Shown one piece after another: positions 1-7,948 of a DNA stretch of 64,000 nt. The stretch's first letter is position 1. Each line of letters starts with the position of its first letter. The translations under genes and the position numbers were made by a program. The stretch lies in contig NZ_AP025508.1 in NCBI RefSeq assembly GCF_024347615.1, forward strand, positions 2,294,001-2,358,000, read 5' to 3'. Below the pieces are notes generated by a model that saw only the letters and a list, made by a program, of their open reading frames with translations, did no database searches and was not told where the DNA came from. The DNA comes from Vibrio splendidus (GTDB taxonomy: Bacteria; Pseudomonadota; Gammaproteobacteria; Enterobacterales; Vibrionaceae).

Positions 1-509
1 TCGAAGTCGTGTGCGTAAGTCACAACGAACATTTCGATCATTTGCTTAAGAAGATCGTCTTCGATCAGACGCTTTTGCTCTTCAGAGATCGTGTGGTAGA
101 TGCAGCTGTACGCGCAAGAAGCGTAAAGCATCCACATGTTCTCGTTCAACGTTTGGTGGAACAGCTTACCCGGAGGGTTAGAGTCACGGCTTACGTTGCT
201 TTCAAGTGTTGGGTACACCGTCGCGTACGCTGTTAGCATATCAACGATGTAATCTCGGTATTTTGTTTCCTCAGTGATAAGGAACAAACGACCTGCTAGA
301 TCCATATGGATGTAGTTTTGCTTGTGACGGTTGTGCTCGTAACCGCCGCCTTCACCGTGACCTGGTACTTCAATGCCAACTTCCGCCATGTAAGCGTCAG
401 TTTGTTTAATGTCGCGAGTCAGTGCGTTACCTAATAGGCTATCCTTGCCAAGTTCTTTACGAAGTTCAGCTGCTTCATCAAAGTTAAGTAAAAGTGGTTG
501 ATAGCTCAT
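1..509 (-). CDS. PL17 oligoalginate lyase, N-terminal part (runs off the left edge)
   Basis: Exo-acting alginate lyase of family PL17, which splits alginate oligomers into unsaturated monomer (DEH). Only about 169 N-terminal residues are present. I translated them from the reverse strand: start MSYQPLLLNF, then PGHGEGGGYEHNRHKQNY, and near the edge VVTYAHDF. These align directly with the neighbouring complete lyase (PGHGEAGGYEHNRHKQNY and VKYAHDF), so the two are diverged tandem paralogues. The ATG at 509 lies 2 bp after the stop of the upstream lyase and has an AGGGGAA ribosome binding site inside that gene's end, so the two are one transcription unit. Catalytic residues lie outside the window. 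The role in alginate breakdown is inferred from family and context. Confidence 0.9.
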   Translation of the reverse strand, partial: MSYQPLLLNFDEAAELRKELGKDSLLGNALTRDIKQTDAYMAEVGIEVPGHGEGGGYEHNRHKQNYIHMDLAGRLFLITEETKYRDYIVDMLTAYATVYPTLESNVSRDSNPPGKLFHQTLNENMWMLYASCAYSCIYHTISEEQKRLIEDDLLKQMIEMFVVTYAHDF

Positions 510-511
510 TA

Positions 512-2719
512 TTATTTCCCCTGCCCTGCAGTGCTAAGTTCTTCTGAATTCGTTTCTTGTAAAGTTGTCTCGACTGAGTAGAAGCCTTTCCAGCTGTATA
601 CTTTGCCGTTCAGTTCTACTTTGTGTTCAGTGTTGTCAGTCGCGCCAAGTTGGTTGCTGATCATCACTGTCACGTTTGATTTCTCTGTGGTGATCTCAAC
701 TACCGAACCGATATTCGTGTGAGCCACGACTTTGATGTCTTTCACAACACCACGTGCATTAACTGATTGCTCGAACTCTTCGTTAAAGTAACCGTGCGTT
801 TCAACAACAGAAGCAAACAGTGTTGTTTCGCCCTTGCTGCGTAGAATGAACGCCGGCTCTGAACGTAGGTTAAAGCTTGGGTCGTTAGCGCCAGTGCGAG
901 TAAAGATCACTTCAGCATTATCGTTAGACGTTGCACCTAGCCATGTGTAGTAGGTGTTGTTTTGTAGCCAGCTTACAGTTGCTGTGCCCTTCACTTCACC
1001 GCTTGCGACGTTCCATAGGTGTTGGTAACCGAAATCGTCACCTAGCGTGTTCAGCTCTTTGTTTGCTTGGTATTCAAAGTTAGTACGAACAATCTGACCT
1101 TGATATTGGTGTGAGTAATCGTATTGATGCTCGCCTTCGCCGCCCTTTTCAGAATCTAAACGGTAAAGGTCTAATAGTAGCGGAGATTCTATCTCTTCAA
1201 GGTTTAGCATGAACACGCTGCGTTGCATGTCAAAGCCTTGGTAGTGATCGTTAGCAAATGCACTCATGCCGTTGATTTGCTCATCTTCTACTTTAAAGAA
1301 GTGAGGTAAACCGTGTACAGCGTCTGCACGTTCAACGTCAAAGTTGTTCTGACATTTTTCATCAATCGTGACTGCGTTGTGAGCAATCGTTTGACGAGCG
1401 TAAGATTTGTTTTCGTCTAGGTAACGGCCGCCGAATTTTGGCTCCACGTTAACCCAACGACAGAAACCGTATTCACGTAGCACTTCTTGACCGCGGTTGA
1501 AGAAAGAAATACCCAGCGTATCAAAGTTGCCGTGACCCATGCCGTGCTGGCCGTAGTTCATAACAAGTTGAGAAACGTCGCCTTTCTTGTCCTGCATGCG
1601 GATAAAGCCTTGCGCGCCGTTGTGACCTTGAGGGCCTTCATTCAATTCAACACTTGGCCAGAAAGGCATACCGATTTCTTTCTCTGCAGAAGCGGCTTCG
1701 TATGCTTTAGATAGCTCAAGACCACATGGGTGCATCCATACTGCGTCTTGAATCTTCGCCATACCAAGAATGTTTTGGTCAACGCCGTTTTCAGATGAGT
1801 AATGTTTGCTGTAAACACTGACGGCAACCTGAACACCCATGTCTGTGATACCCATTGTACGAGAAGCATCATTCAGAGCCGGGAACTCACCGTTCGGGTA
1901 AGCCGTCGCAAGCATCGCTTGTACTGTGTTGCCAATCACGCCACCTTTGTAGTTATAGATATCTACTTCAGGCATGTGGCGGTGAATCACTTCAGCGAAC
2001 ACACACGTTGGGCGAATCGCATAACGGTGGTAGTAAGGGCCTTCCATGTAGTAACCAGAAGGTGCAAATAGCTGAGAAACTTGCGCTAGGAAACCGCCAG
2101 TATCGTTACGGTCGATGCCGTACACTGACATCTCAAGGTACTCGCGTTTGCCTAAAGCAAGACCACAGATACCGACAGCAGCAACAGCCCAAATGCCGTG
2201 GTTATGGATACGGTCAAAATCGTGTGCGTATTTAACCGTGAACATTTCTAGCATGGGTTCAAAAATGCGAGACTCAATGTTGTCACGCTGCTCTTGTGTC
2301 AGTGTCGAAGCAACACAAGAGTAAGCTAAGCTTGAGAACATTAACCAGCAGTGTTCGTTCAGGATTTGGTGGAACAAACGACCGGTAGGGTTGGTGTTTT
2401 TCTGTACGTGATAATCAAACGTTAGATATTTGTCTGCGTACTCTTCGAGTAATTCTGTAACAAAGTCAGCGTACTTTTGCTCTTTAGTGATCACGAACAT
2501 GCGACCAGCTAGGTTCATGTACGTGTAATTTTGCTTGTGGCGGTTATGTTCGTAACCCCCAGCTTCACCATGACCTGGGACATCAATAGGTAAACGCATG
2601 AATGCTTCTAGATCTTTCGCGTTCGCTGCAATGGTTTTGCCCATTAAGCTAGAACGGCCCACTTCAAGATGAAGCTGCTCGATTTCTGCTTCAGTCAACA
2701 ATACTGGTTTAGTCGTCAT
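512..2719 (-). CDS. PL17 oligoalginate lyase (exo-type), complete
   Basis: Exolytic lyase that converts alginate oligosaccharides to unsaturated monomer. The protein is 735 residues with an N-terminal alpha-helical alginate-lyase domain (about 1-370) and a C-terminal heparinase II/III-like beta domain. Residues typical of PL17 are visible: Asn173-His174 in RIHNHGIW and Tyr230 in YYMEGPYYHRY, which by my alignment match the Asn201/His202 and Tyr258 of Saccharophagus Alg17c. A later SYARQTIAHNAV stretch should carry the second catalytic Tyr and a metal-binding His. I chose the ATG at 2719 because the longer TTG-initiated reading (2737) would place the ribosome binding site GAGGGTG inside the coding region. 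No signal peptide is seen, so it is probably cytoplasmic. It heads a two-lyase operon, diverging from kdgF. Confidence 0.93.
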   Translation of the reverse strand: MTTKPVLLTEAEIEQLHLEVGRSSLMGKTIAANAKDLEAFMRLPIDVPGHGEAGGYEHNRHKQNYTYMNLAGRMFVITKEQKYADFVTELLEEYADKYLTFDYHVQKNTNPTGRLFHQILNEHCWLMFSSLAYSCVASTLTQEQRDNIESRIFEPMLEMFTVKYAHDFDRIHNHGIWAVAAVGICGLALGKREYLEMSVYGIDRNDTGGFLAQVSQLFAPSGYYMEGPYYHRYAIRPTCVFAEVIHRHMPEVDIYNYKGGVIGNTVQAMLATAYPNGEFPALNDASRTMGITDMGVQVAVSVYSKHYSSENGVDQNILGMAKIQDAVWMHPCGLELSKAYEAASAEKEIGMPFWPSVELNEGPQGHNGAQGFIRMQDKKGDVSQLVMNYGQHGMGHGNFDTLGISFFNRGQEVLREYGFCRWVNVEPKFGGRYLDENKSYARQTIAHNAVTIDEKCQNNFDVERADAVHGLPHFFKVEDEQINGMSAFANDHYQGFDMQRSVFMLNLEEIESPLLLDLYRLDSEKGGEGEHQYDYSHQYQGQIVRTNFEYQANKELNTLGDDFGYQHLWNVASGEVKGTATVSWLQNNTYYTWLGATSNDNAEVIFTRTGANDPSFNLRSEPAFILRSKGETTLFASVVETHGYFNEEFEQSVNARGVVKDIKVVAHTNIGSVVEITTEKSNVTVMISNQLGATDNTEHKVELNGKVYSWKGFYSVETTLQETNSEELSTAGQGK

Positions 2720-2785
2720 ATTCTTTGTCACCCTCAATAAAGAGTTTATCTGCTTAAACTTTGATTAAATTTTCAAACTCCATAT

Positions 2786-2798
2786 AAAGTAATACAAT
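2786..2798 (-). promoter_or_regulatory. FadR/GntR-like operator upstream of the lyase operon
   Basis: On the minus strand this reads ATTGTATTACTTT, a good left half and centre of the palindrome ATTGTAnTACAAT found at three other places in this alginate region. It lies about 67 bp upstream of the lyase start. TTGTAnTACAA fits the FadR-subfamily pattern TnGTnnnACnA. The regulator is not in the window. Confidence 0.5.
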
Positions 2799-2831
2799 AA
2801 GAGCTTTAATTATACCTATTCGTTACCAAAT

Positions 2832-2847
2832 GATGATTAGAGTCACA
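2832..2847 (-). promoter_or_regulatory. CRP-like box upstream of the lyase operon
   Basis: The plus strand reads GATGA-TTAGAG-TCACA, matching the CRP consensus TGTGA-N6-TCACA at 8 of 10 conserved bases, with a perfect TCACA half. It sits further from the lyase start than the palindromic operator. Two more such boxes occur in front of kdgF and the symporter, which supports catabolite control; each alone is weak. Confidence 0.4.
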
Positions 2848-2938
2848 CAATCAACCGTAAGTCATTGATAAAAATGACTAATGATAAATATCAGCCATTT
2901 ATTAAGTTATTGATTTATTTACGCTATATAAAGTATCG

Positions 2939-2954
2939 CTTGATCAATATCACA
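2939..2954 (+). promoter_or_regulatory. CRP-like box upstream of kdgF
   Basis: CTTGA-TCAATA-TCACA matches CRP TGTGA-N6-TCACA at 8 of 10 conserved bases. It lies about 14 bp before the palindromic operator and about 100 bp before the kdgF start, a sensible position for activation. Confidence 0.45.
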
Positions 2955-2967
2955 CAAATTTAGATAT

Positions 2968-2980
2968 ATTGTATTACAAT
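2968..2980 (+). promoter_or_regulatory. Perfect FadR/GntR-like operator upstream of kdgF
   Basis: ATTGTATTACAAT is a perfect 6-1-6 palindrome. Near matches are at 2786-2798, 5693-5705 and 5841-5853, all beside alginate genes. It overlaps or immediately follows a plausible -10 (TATATT, 2965-2970), a position suited to repression. It probably binds a GntR-family alginate regulator encoded elsewhere. Confidence 0.6.
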
Positions 2981-3052
2981 TGAGCTCATTCCCTTATGAT
3001 GGATCCAAGTTAAGTAACACTTAAAAGATTTAAACAGATTAGGAGATACACA

Positions 3053-3388
3053 ATGAACTCTTTCTTTATCCTAGATGAAAACCCATGGGAAGAACTTGGT
3101 GGCGGCATTAAGCGTAAAATCGTTGCTTACACTGACGATCTTATGGCTGTACACCTGTGTTTTGATAAGGGCGCGATTGGCCATCCTCATACTCACGAAA
3201 TTCACGACCAAATCGGTTATGTTGTTCGTGGTAGCTTCGAAGCTGAGATTGAAGGCGAAAAGAAAGTCCTTAAAGAAGGCGATGCTTACTTCGCTCGTAA
3301 ACACATGATGCACGGTGCAGTTGCTCTAGAACAAGACAGCATCCTTCTTGATATCTTCAACCCTGCGCGTGAAGATTTCCTAAAATAA
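3053..3388 (+). CDS. kdgF: KdgF, cupin converting unsaturated uronate to linear ketouronate
   Basis: Small cupin of 111 residues that converts the 4,5-unsaturated monouronate released by alginate or pectin lyases to the linear keto form. The metal-binding set is intact: His46, His48 and Gln53 in GHPHTHEIHDQIGYV and His87 in HMMHG, the same residue numbers I recall for Yersinia KdgF. An AGGAGA ribosome binding site lies 8 bp before the ATG. It is first in kdgF-kdgK-eda, with the kinase 34 bp downstream. Its place next to PL17 lyases rather than pectin lyases points to work on alginate-derived monomer. Confidence 0.95.
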   Translation: MNSFFILDENPWEELGGGIKRKIVAYTDDLMAVHLCFDKGAIGHPHTHEIHDQIGYVVRGSFEAEIEGEKKVLKEGDAYFARKHMMHGAVALEQDSILLDIFNPAREDFLK

Positions 3389-3422
3389 TAACTGGCGCAA
3401 CCTCAGTTGCTAAGGTAAGCAT

Positions 3423-4355
3423 ATGAAATCATTAAACATCGCGGTCATTGGCGAGTGCATGGTTGAGCTACAAAAGAAACAAGACGGGCTTAAGCAAAGT
3501 TTTGGTGGCGATACGCTGAATACTGCACTTTACTTGTCACGCTTAACAAAAGAGCAAGATATCAACACGAGCTACGTAACTGCACTCGGCACTGACCCAT
3601 TCAGTACCGACATGTTAAAAAATTGGCAAGCGGAAGGTATCGACACGAGCTTAATAGCTCAGCTGGATCACAAACAACCAGGGCTTTACTACATCGAGAC
3701 CGATGAAACTGGTGAACGCAGTTTCCACTACTGGCGTAGTGATGCTGCAGCGAAGTTCATGTTTGATCAGGAAGACACGCCTGCTCTTCTTGATAAGCTG
3801 TTCTCTTTTGACGCGGTTTACTTAAGTGGAATTACGCTGGCAATCTTGACAGAAAATGGTCGCACGCAGCTATTCAACTTCTTAGACAAATTCAAAGCTC
3901 AAGGCGGCCAAGTATTCTTCGACAATAACTACCGACCTAAACTTTGGGAAAGCCAACAAGAAGCGATTTCTTGGTACTTGAAAATGCTTAAGTACACAGA
4001 TACGGCTCTGCTGACGTTTGATGATGAGCAAGAGCTATACGGCGACGAAAGCATTGAACAATGTATTACACGTACGTCTGAGTCTGGTGTGAAAGAGATC
4101 GTCATTAAACGTGGCGCGAAAGACTGCTTAGTGGTTGAAAGCCAAAGCGCTCAATACGTTGCACCCAACCCTGTAGACAACATCGTTGATACGACTGCCG
4201 CTGGCGACTCGTTCAGTGCAGGCTTCTTGGCCAAGCGCTTGAGCGGCGGTAGTGCTCGTGATGCTGCATTTGCAGGTCATATTGTGGCAGGAACCGTGAT
4301 TCAGCATCCAGGTGCTATCATTCCTCTAGAAGCGACGCCTGATCTGTCTCTATAA
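3423..4355 (+). CDS. kdgK: 2-keto-3-deoxygluconate kinase (PfkB family)
   Basis: Phosphorylates 2-keto-3-deoxygluconate to KDPG with ATP. This is a 310-residue ribokinase/PfkB fold. The substrate-binding start carries the GGDTLNTA motif (residues 28-35). The anion-hole and catalytic-base motif DTTAAGDSFSAGF is at 256-268, with Asp262 as the likely base. The start ATG has an AAGG ribosome binding site 8 bp upstream. It is the second gene of the operon, feeding the aldolase 73 bp downstream. The DEH reductase needed to make KDG from alginate monomer is not in this window. Confidence 0.94.
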   Translation: MKSLNIAVIGECMVELQKKQDGLKQSFGGDTLNTALYLSRLTKEQDINTSYVTALGTDPFSTDMLKNWQAEGIDTSLIAQLDHKQPGLYYIETDETGERSFHYWRSDAAAKFMFDQEDTPALLDKLFSFDAVYLSGITLAILTENGRTQLFNFLDKFKAQGGQVFFDNNYRPKLWESQQEAISWYLKMLKYTDTALLTFDDEQELYGDESIEQCITRTSESGVKEIVIKRGAKDCLVVESQSAQYVAPNPVDNIVDTTAAGDSFSAGFLAKRLSGGSARDAAFAGHIVAGTVIQHPGAIIPLEATPDLSL

Positions 4356-4428
4356 TTACGCACTTTAACTATTAATCAAGGGTTTGCTTAGTTTAAAGCA
4401 GGCCCACATTTAACGTGAGAAAGAATTC

Positions 4429-5055
4429 ATGACGACATTAAATGAACAACTAGCAAACCTAAAAGTAATTCCTGTAATCGCGATCAACCGTGCTGAAGAC
4501 GCTATCCCTCTAGGTAAAGCGTTGGTTGAAAATGGCATGCCATGTGCAGAAATTACACTACGTACAGAATGTGCAATCGAAGCGATTCGCATCATGCGTA
4601 AAGAATTCCCAGGCATGCTAATCGGTTCAGGTACTGTACTGACTAACGAGCAAGTTGACGCATCTATCGAAGCTGGTGTTGATTTCATCGTAAGCCCAGG
4701 TTTTAACCCGCGTACTGTTCAATACTGTATCGACAAAGGTGTTGCAATCGTACCGGGCGTTAACAACCCAAGCCTAGTTGAGCAAGCAATGGAAATGGGT
4801 CTTCGCACGTTGAAGTTCTTCCCTGCTGAGCCTTCCGGCGGTACTGGTATGCTTAAAGCACTAACAGCAGTTTACCCTGTTAAATTCATGCCTACTGGCG
4901 GCGTAAGCTTGAAGAATGTAGATGAATACCTATCGATCCCTTCTGTTCTTGCGTGTGGCGGTACTTGGATGGTTCCAACTAACCTTATCGATGAAGGTAA
5001 GTGGGACGAACTAGGCAAGCTTGTTCGTGACGCAGTTGATCACGTTAACGCTTAA
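4429..5055 (+). CDS. eda: KDPG aldolase (2-dehydro-3-deoxy-phosphogluconate aldolase)
   Basis: Cleaves KDPG to pyruvate and glyceraldehyde-3-phosphate, the last Entner-Doudoroff step. The 208-residue class I aldolase shows the family motifs: EITLRT with Glu41, and the Schiff-base lysine Lys129 in TLKFFPAEPSGG, followed by PTGGVSL for phosphate binding. GAGAAAG precedes the ATG as ribosome binding site. It closes the kdgF-kdgK-eda operon, and a strong rho-independent terminator follows within 25 bp. This copy is probably dedicated to uronate catabolism; a housekeeping eda may exist elsewhere. Confidence 0.95.
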   Translation: MTTLNEQLANLKVIPVIAINRAEDAIPLGKALVENGMPCAEITLRTECAIEAIRIMRKEFPGMLIGSGTVLTNEQVDASIEAGVDFIVSPGFNPRTVQYCIDKGVAIVPGVNNPSLVEQAMEMGLRTLKFFPAEPSGGTGMLKALTAVYPVKFMPTGGVSLKNVDEYLSIPSVLACGGTWMVPTNLIDEGKWDELGKLVRDAVDHVNA

Positions 5056-5075
5056 TCTGTTTTAGATTTCGTGAT

Positions 5076-5101
5076 AAAGCCTCACTTCGGTGGGGCTTTT
5101 T
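5076..5101 (+). terminator. Rho-independent terminator of kdgF-kdgK-eda
   Basis: Stem AAAGCCTCAC / GTGGGGCTTT with a TTCG tetraloop, followed by a T run. It starts 20 bp after the eda stop. Confidence 0.9.
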
Positions 5102-5692
5102 GTTATCTGGCGTTTATTGCGCTGACTAACCGTAAAACACGCTCAATCAACGTTCTGTTTCCCCATACCCTATCGCCGTTCTCCCTATGGCCTCGTACAG
5201 CTCCGTGACTAAGACAGGCAAGAACGAGTGATGTAAGGCTTTCAAGCAACCTCAGTATGCATCTAGCGAAGCGTTACTGGTGCTACCTACCGCTTATCCA
5301 GCTCCTTATCCATCCCTTATCCGACAATATTCCTTTTTAATACTTCGTCAAACATCTCTCATAGCATGCACTGAAGACCACAATAGACAAAGTGAGCCGA
5401 AAGTGTGTCCCGTCGTCCAGTTTAACGCCCACTCAGTGACAAAAATTCCAAATACGCACCTCTCTAGCACGAAAAAATGAATAAATAACATGGAAAGGCT
5501 ACAGAACCGCAGACAAACACAAAATAGCGAGGTGAAAACAATGAGCTACACTTGAAATCCTAATACAAGAATTTCCAGAATAGAGTTCCAAATTAACGTA
5601 AATGGCGTCGCACAACACACCAATTTGTAGCACATTTGTTACGGTTATAATTAAAATCTTATAGATAAAGTAAAGTAAGCGCTTTTGCTTAT
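5102..5692. other. Gene-free stretch between eda and the symporter promoter
   Basis: No convincing gene is visible. Open frames here are short and lack homology or good initiation. One strong ribosome binding site (GAGGTG, 5529-5534) precedes a four-codon frame MSYT-stop (5541-5555), possibly a leader or the remnant of a decayed gene. An imperfect inverted repeat TAAGC...GCTTA (5676-5691) abuts the operator that follows. The composition becomes AT-rich towards the symporter promoter. Confidence 0.5.
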
Positions 5693-5705
5693 ATTGTAAT
5701 ACATA
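5693..5705 (+). promoter_or_regulatory. FadR/GntR-like operator, distal site upstream of the symporter
   Basis: ATTGTAATACATA matches the palindrome ATTGTAATACAAT at 11 of 13 positions. It lies about 210 bp before the symporter start and 148 bp before a second copy, so looping between the two sites is possible. Confidence 0.5.
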
Positions 5706-5814
5706 TAAACATTTAACCCTCATTTTATTTTATATCTAAAACAAAATACACAACCAATTAAAACCAATTAAAACAATGGCTTGATTAGTAATTTGCCAAT
5801 AGCTAAAAAATCAA

Positions 5815-5830
5815 TGCGACCTAGATCATA
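5815..5830 (+). promoter_or_regulatory. CRP-like box upstream of the symporter
   Basis: TGCGA-CCTAGA-TCATA matches CRP TGTGA-N6-TCACA at 8 of 10 conserved bases. It lies 10 bp before the proximal palindromic operator, the same arrangement as at kdgF. Confidence 0.45.
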
Positions 5831-5840
5831 CTAAAGACAT

Positions 5841-5853
5841 ATTGTAGTACAAA
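5841..5853 (+). promoter_or_regulatory. FadR/GntR-like operator, proximal site upstream of the symporter
   Basis: ATTGTAGTACAAA differs from the perfect palindrome ATTGTAnTACAAT by one base. It lies about 60 bp before the symporter start, so it likely overlaps the promoter. Confidence 0.55.
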
Positions 5854-5913
5854 TAAACCTTTGAACGCGTTAATCTAAGCCCAGTTAATTATGATATTTA
5901 AAAGGCTGAAAAG

Positions 5914-7680
5914 ATGACTATCGATACTTTTGTTGTTCTCGCCTACTTCTTCTTTTTAATCGCTATTGGTTGGATGTTCCGTAAGTTCACCACGTCGACT
6001 AGTGATTACTTCAGAGGGGGCGGCAAAATGTTGTGGTGGATGGTTGGTGCAACCGCCTTCATGACACAGTTTTCAGCATGGACGTTTACAGGTGCCGCAG
6101 GACGCGCGTTCAATGACGGTTTCGTTATTGTAATCCTATTCTTAGCCAATGCTTTTGGCTACTTCATGAACTATATGTACTTCGCTCCAAAGTTCCGCCA
6201 ACTTCGTGTGGTAACGGCGATCGAAGCTATTCGTCAGCGCTTTGGTAAAACGTCTGAACAGTTCTTCACATGGGCAGGTATGCCTGACAGCCTTATCTCT
6301 GCGGGTATCTGGCTAAATGGTCTAGCTATCTTCGTAGCAGCGGTATTCAACATCCCAATGGAAGCAACCATTGTGGTAACGGGTATGGTTCTAGTATTGA
6401 TGGCAGTAACAGGCGGCTCTTGGGCGGTTGTTGCTTCTGACTTCATGCAAATGCTTGTTATCATGGCGGTTACGATTACTTGTGCGGTTGCAGCTTACTT
6501 CCACGGTGATGGCCTAACTAACATCGTTGCAAACTTCGACGGCGACTTCATGTTAGGTAATAACCTTAACTACATGAGCATCTTCGTACTTTGGGTTGTG
6601 TTCATTTTCGTGAAGCAGTTCGGTGTAATGAACAACAGCATCAATGCTTACCGTTACCTATGTGCAAAAGACAGTGAAAACGCACGTAAAGCGGCAGGCC
6701 TAGCATGTATCCTTATGGTTGTTGGCCCACTAATCTGGTTCCTACCACCTTGGTACGTAAGTGCATTCATGCCTGATTTCGCATTGGAGTACGCTTCAAT
6801 GGGTGATAAAGCGGGAGATGCAGCTTACCTAGCATTCGTACAGAACGTAATGCCTGCAGGTATGGTTGGTCTTCTTATGTCAGCAATGTTCGCTGCAACA
6901 ATGTCTTCTATGGATTCAGGTCTGAACCGTAACGCTGGCATCTTTGTAATGAACTTCTACAGCCCTATTCTTCGCCAAAACGCGACTCAGAAAGAGCTGG
7001 TTATTGTCAGTAAGCTAACCACTATCATGATGGGTATTATCATCATCGCGATTGGCTTGTTCATTAACTCTCTACGTCACTTGAGCTTGTTCGATATCGT
7101 AATGAACGTAGGTGCGTTAATTGGCTTCCCAATGCTTATCCCTGTACTACTTGGTATGTGGATTCGTAAGACGCCTGACTGGGCTGGTTGGTCTACGCTA
7201 ATCGTTGGTGGCTTCGTTTCTTACATCTTCGGTATCTCGCTTCAAGCAGAAGACATCGAGCACCTATTCGGTATGGAAACAGCGCTTACTGGCCGTGAAT
7301 GGAGCGACTTAAAAGTAGGTCTTAGCTTAGCTGCTCACGTAGTGTTTACTGGTGGTTACTTCATCCTAACTTCTCGCTTCTACAAAGGCCTATCGCCTGA
7401 ACGTGAGAAAGAAGTTGACCAACTATTCACTAACTGGAACACGCCGCTAGTAGCGGAAGGTGAAGAGCAACAAAACCTAGATACTAAACAGCGTTCAATG
7501 CTTGGTAAGCTTATCAGCACAGCAGGTTTCGGTATCCTAGCAATGGCTCTGATTCCAAACGAACCAACAGGACGCTTGTTGTTCCTACTATGTGGTTCGA
7601 TGGTGCTCACCGTTGGTATCCTACTGGTTAACGCATCTAAAGCTCCAGCTAAGATGAACAACGAGTCTGTTGCTAAATAG
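5914..7680 (+). CDS. Sodium:solute symporter, probable alginate-oligomer/monomer importer (ToaA/B-like)
   Basis: Member of the sodium-solute symporter (SSSF) family, 588 residues, with 13 or more hydrophobic segments and a cytoplasmic loop before the last pair. The N-terminal YFFFLIAIGWMFRKFTTSTSDYFRGGGKM is typical of the family: the first helix followed by a cytosolic loop ending in a Y-F-RGG motif. The ATG has an AAGG ribosome binding site. Single gene with its own promoter, carrying two copies of the operator shared with the lyase and kdgF promoters, and a terminator after the stop. Vibrio splendidus uses SSSF transporters (Toa proteins) for alginate oligomers, and co-location with PL17 lyases argues for that substrate. 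The exact substrate cannot be read from sequence. Confidence 0.88.
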   Translation: MTIDTFVVLAYFFFLIAIGWMFRKFTTSTSDYFRGGGKMLWWMVGATAFMTQFSAWTFTGAAGRAFNDGFVIVILFLANAFGYFMNYMYFAPKFRQLRVVTAIEAIRQRFGKTSEQFFTWAGMPDSLISAGIWLNGLAIFVAAVFNIPMEATIVVTGMVLVLMAVTGGSWAVVASDFMQMLVIMAVTITCAVAAYFHGDGLTNIVANFDGDFMLGNNLNYMSIFVLWVVFIFVKQFGVMNNSINAYRYLCAKDSENARKAAGLACILMVVGPLIWFLPPWYVSAFMPDFALEYASMGDKAGDAAYLAFVQNVMPAGMVGLLMSAMFAATMSSMDSGLNRNAGIFVMNFYSPILRQNATQKELVIVSKLTTIMMGIIIIAIGLFINSLRHLSLFDIVMNVGALIGFPMLIPVLLGMWIRKTPDWAGWSTLIVGGFVSYIFGISLQAEDIEHLFGMETALTGREWSDLKVGLSLAAHVVFTGGYFILTSRFYKGLSPEREKEVDQLFTNWNTPLVAEGEEQQNLDTKQRSMLGKLISTAGFGILAMALIPNEPTGRLLFLLCGSMVLTVGILLVNASKAPAKMNNESVAK

Positions 7681-7716
7681 CTAAGCAGCTAAGCAGCTAA
7701 GCAGCTAAGCAGCTAA
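7681..7716. repeat. Octanucleotide tandem repeat CTAAGCAG x4 after the symporter stop
   Basis: Four exact copies of CTAAGCAG (7681-7712) start directly after the stop codon and are followed by a degenerate fifth. They lie between the stop and the terminator, so they cannot shift a reading frame. Confidence 0.9.
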
Positions 7717-7733
7717 CAAGTTAAACCAAAATG

Positions 7734-7765
7734 AAGCCCATGTTATTCGATAACATGGGCTTTTT
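7734..7765 (+). terminator. Rho-independent terminator of the symporter gene
   Basis: 13 bp stem AAGCCCATGTTAT / ATAACATGGGCTT with a 3-nt loop, followed by TTTTTG. Confidence 0.92.
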
Positions 7766-7948
7766 GTTTGTCTACGGTTTATCAAAATGGAATATGAAAC
7801 ACATCTTTATCAATGTTCACAAATCAATAGAGTTACCTATCTCCTACCCTCGTTTTATCTTCTTTTCCAACCTTTCCAATGGTTTGATCTCTTTTTCTGA
7901 TTGTTTCTGTTACTTTGAATAACAACACAAACACAACAGATAATTACA

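Noticed and set aside
5280-5480. 66-codon frame downstream of eda
   Set aside because: No good start, biased composition and no homology recognised.
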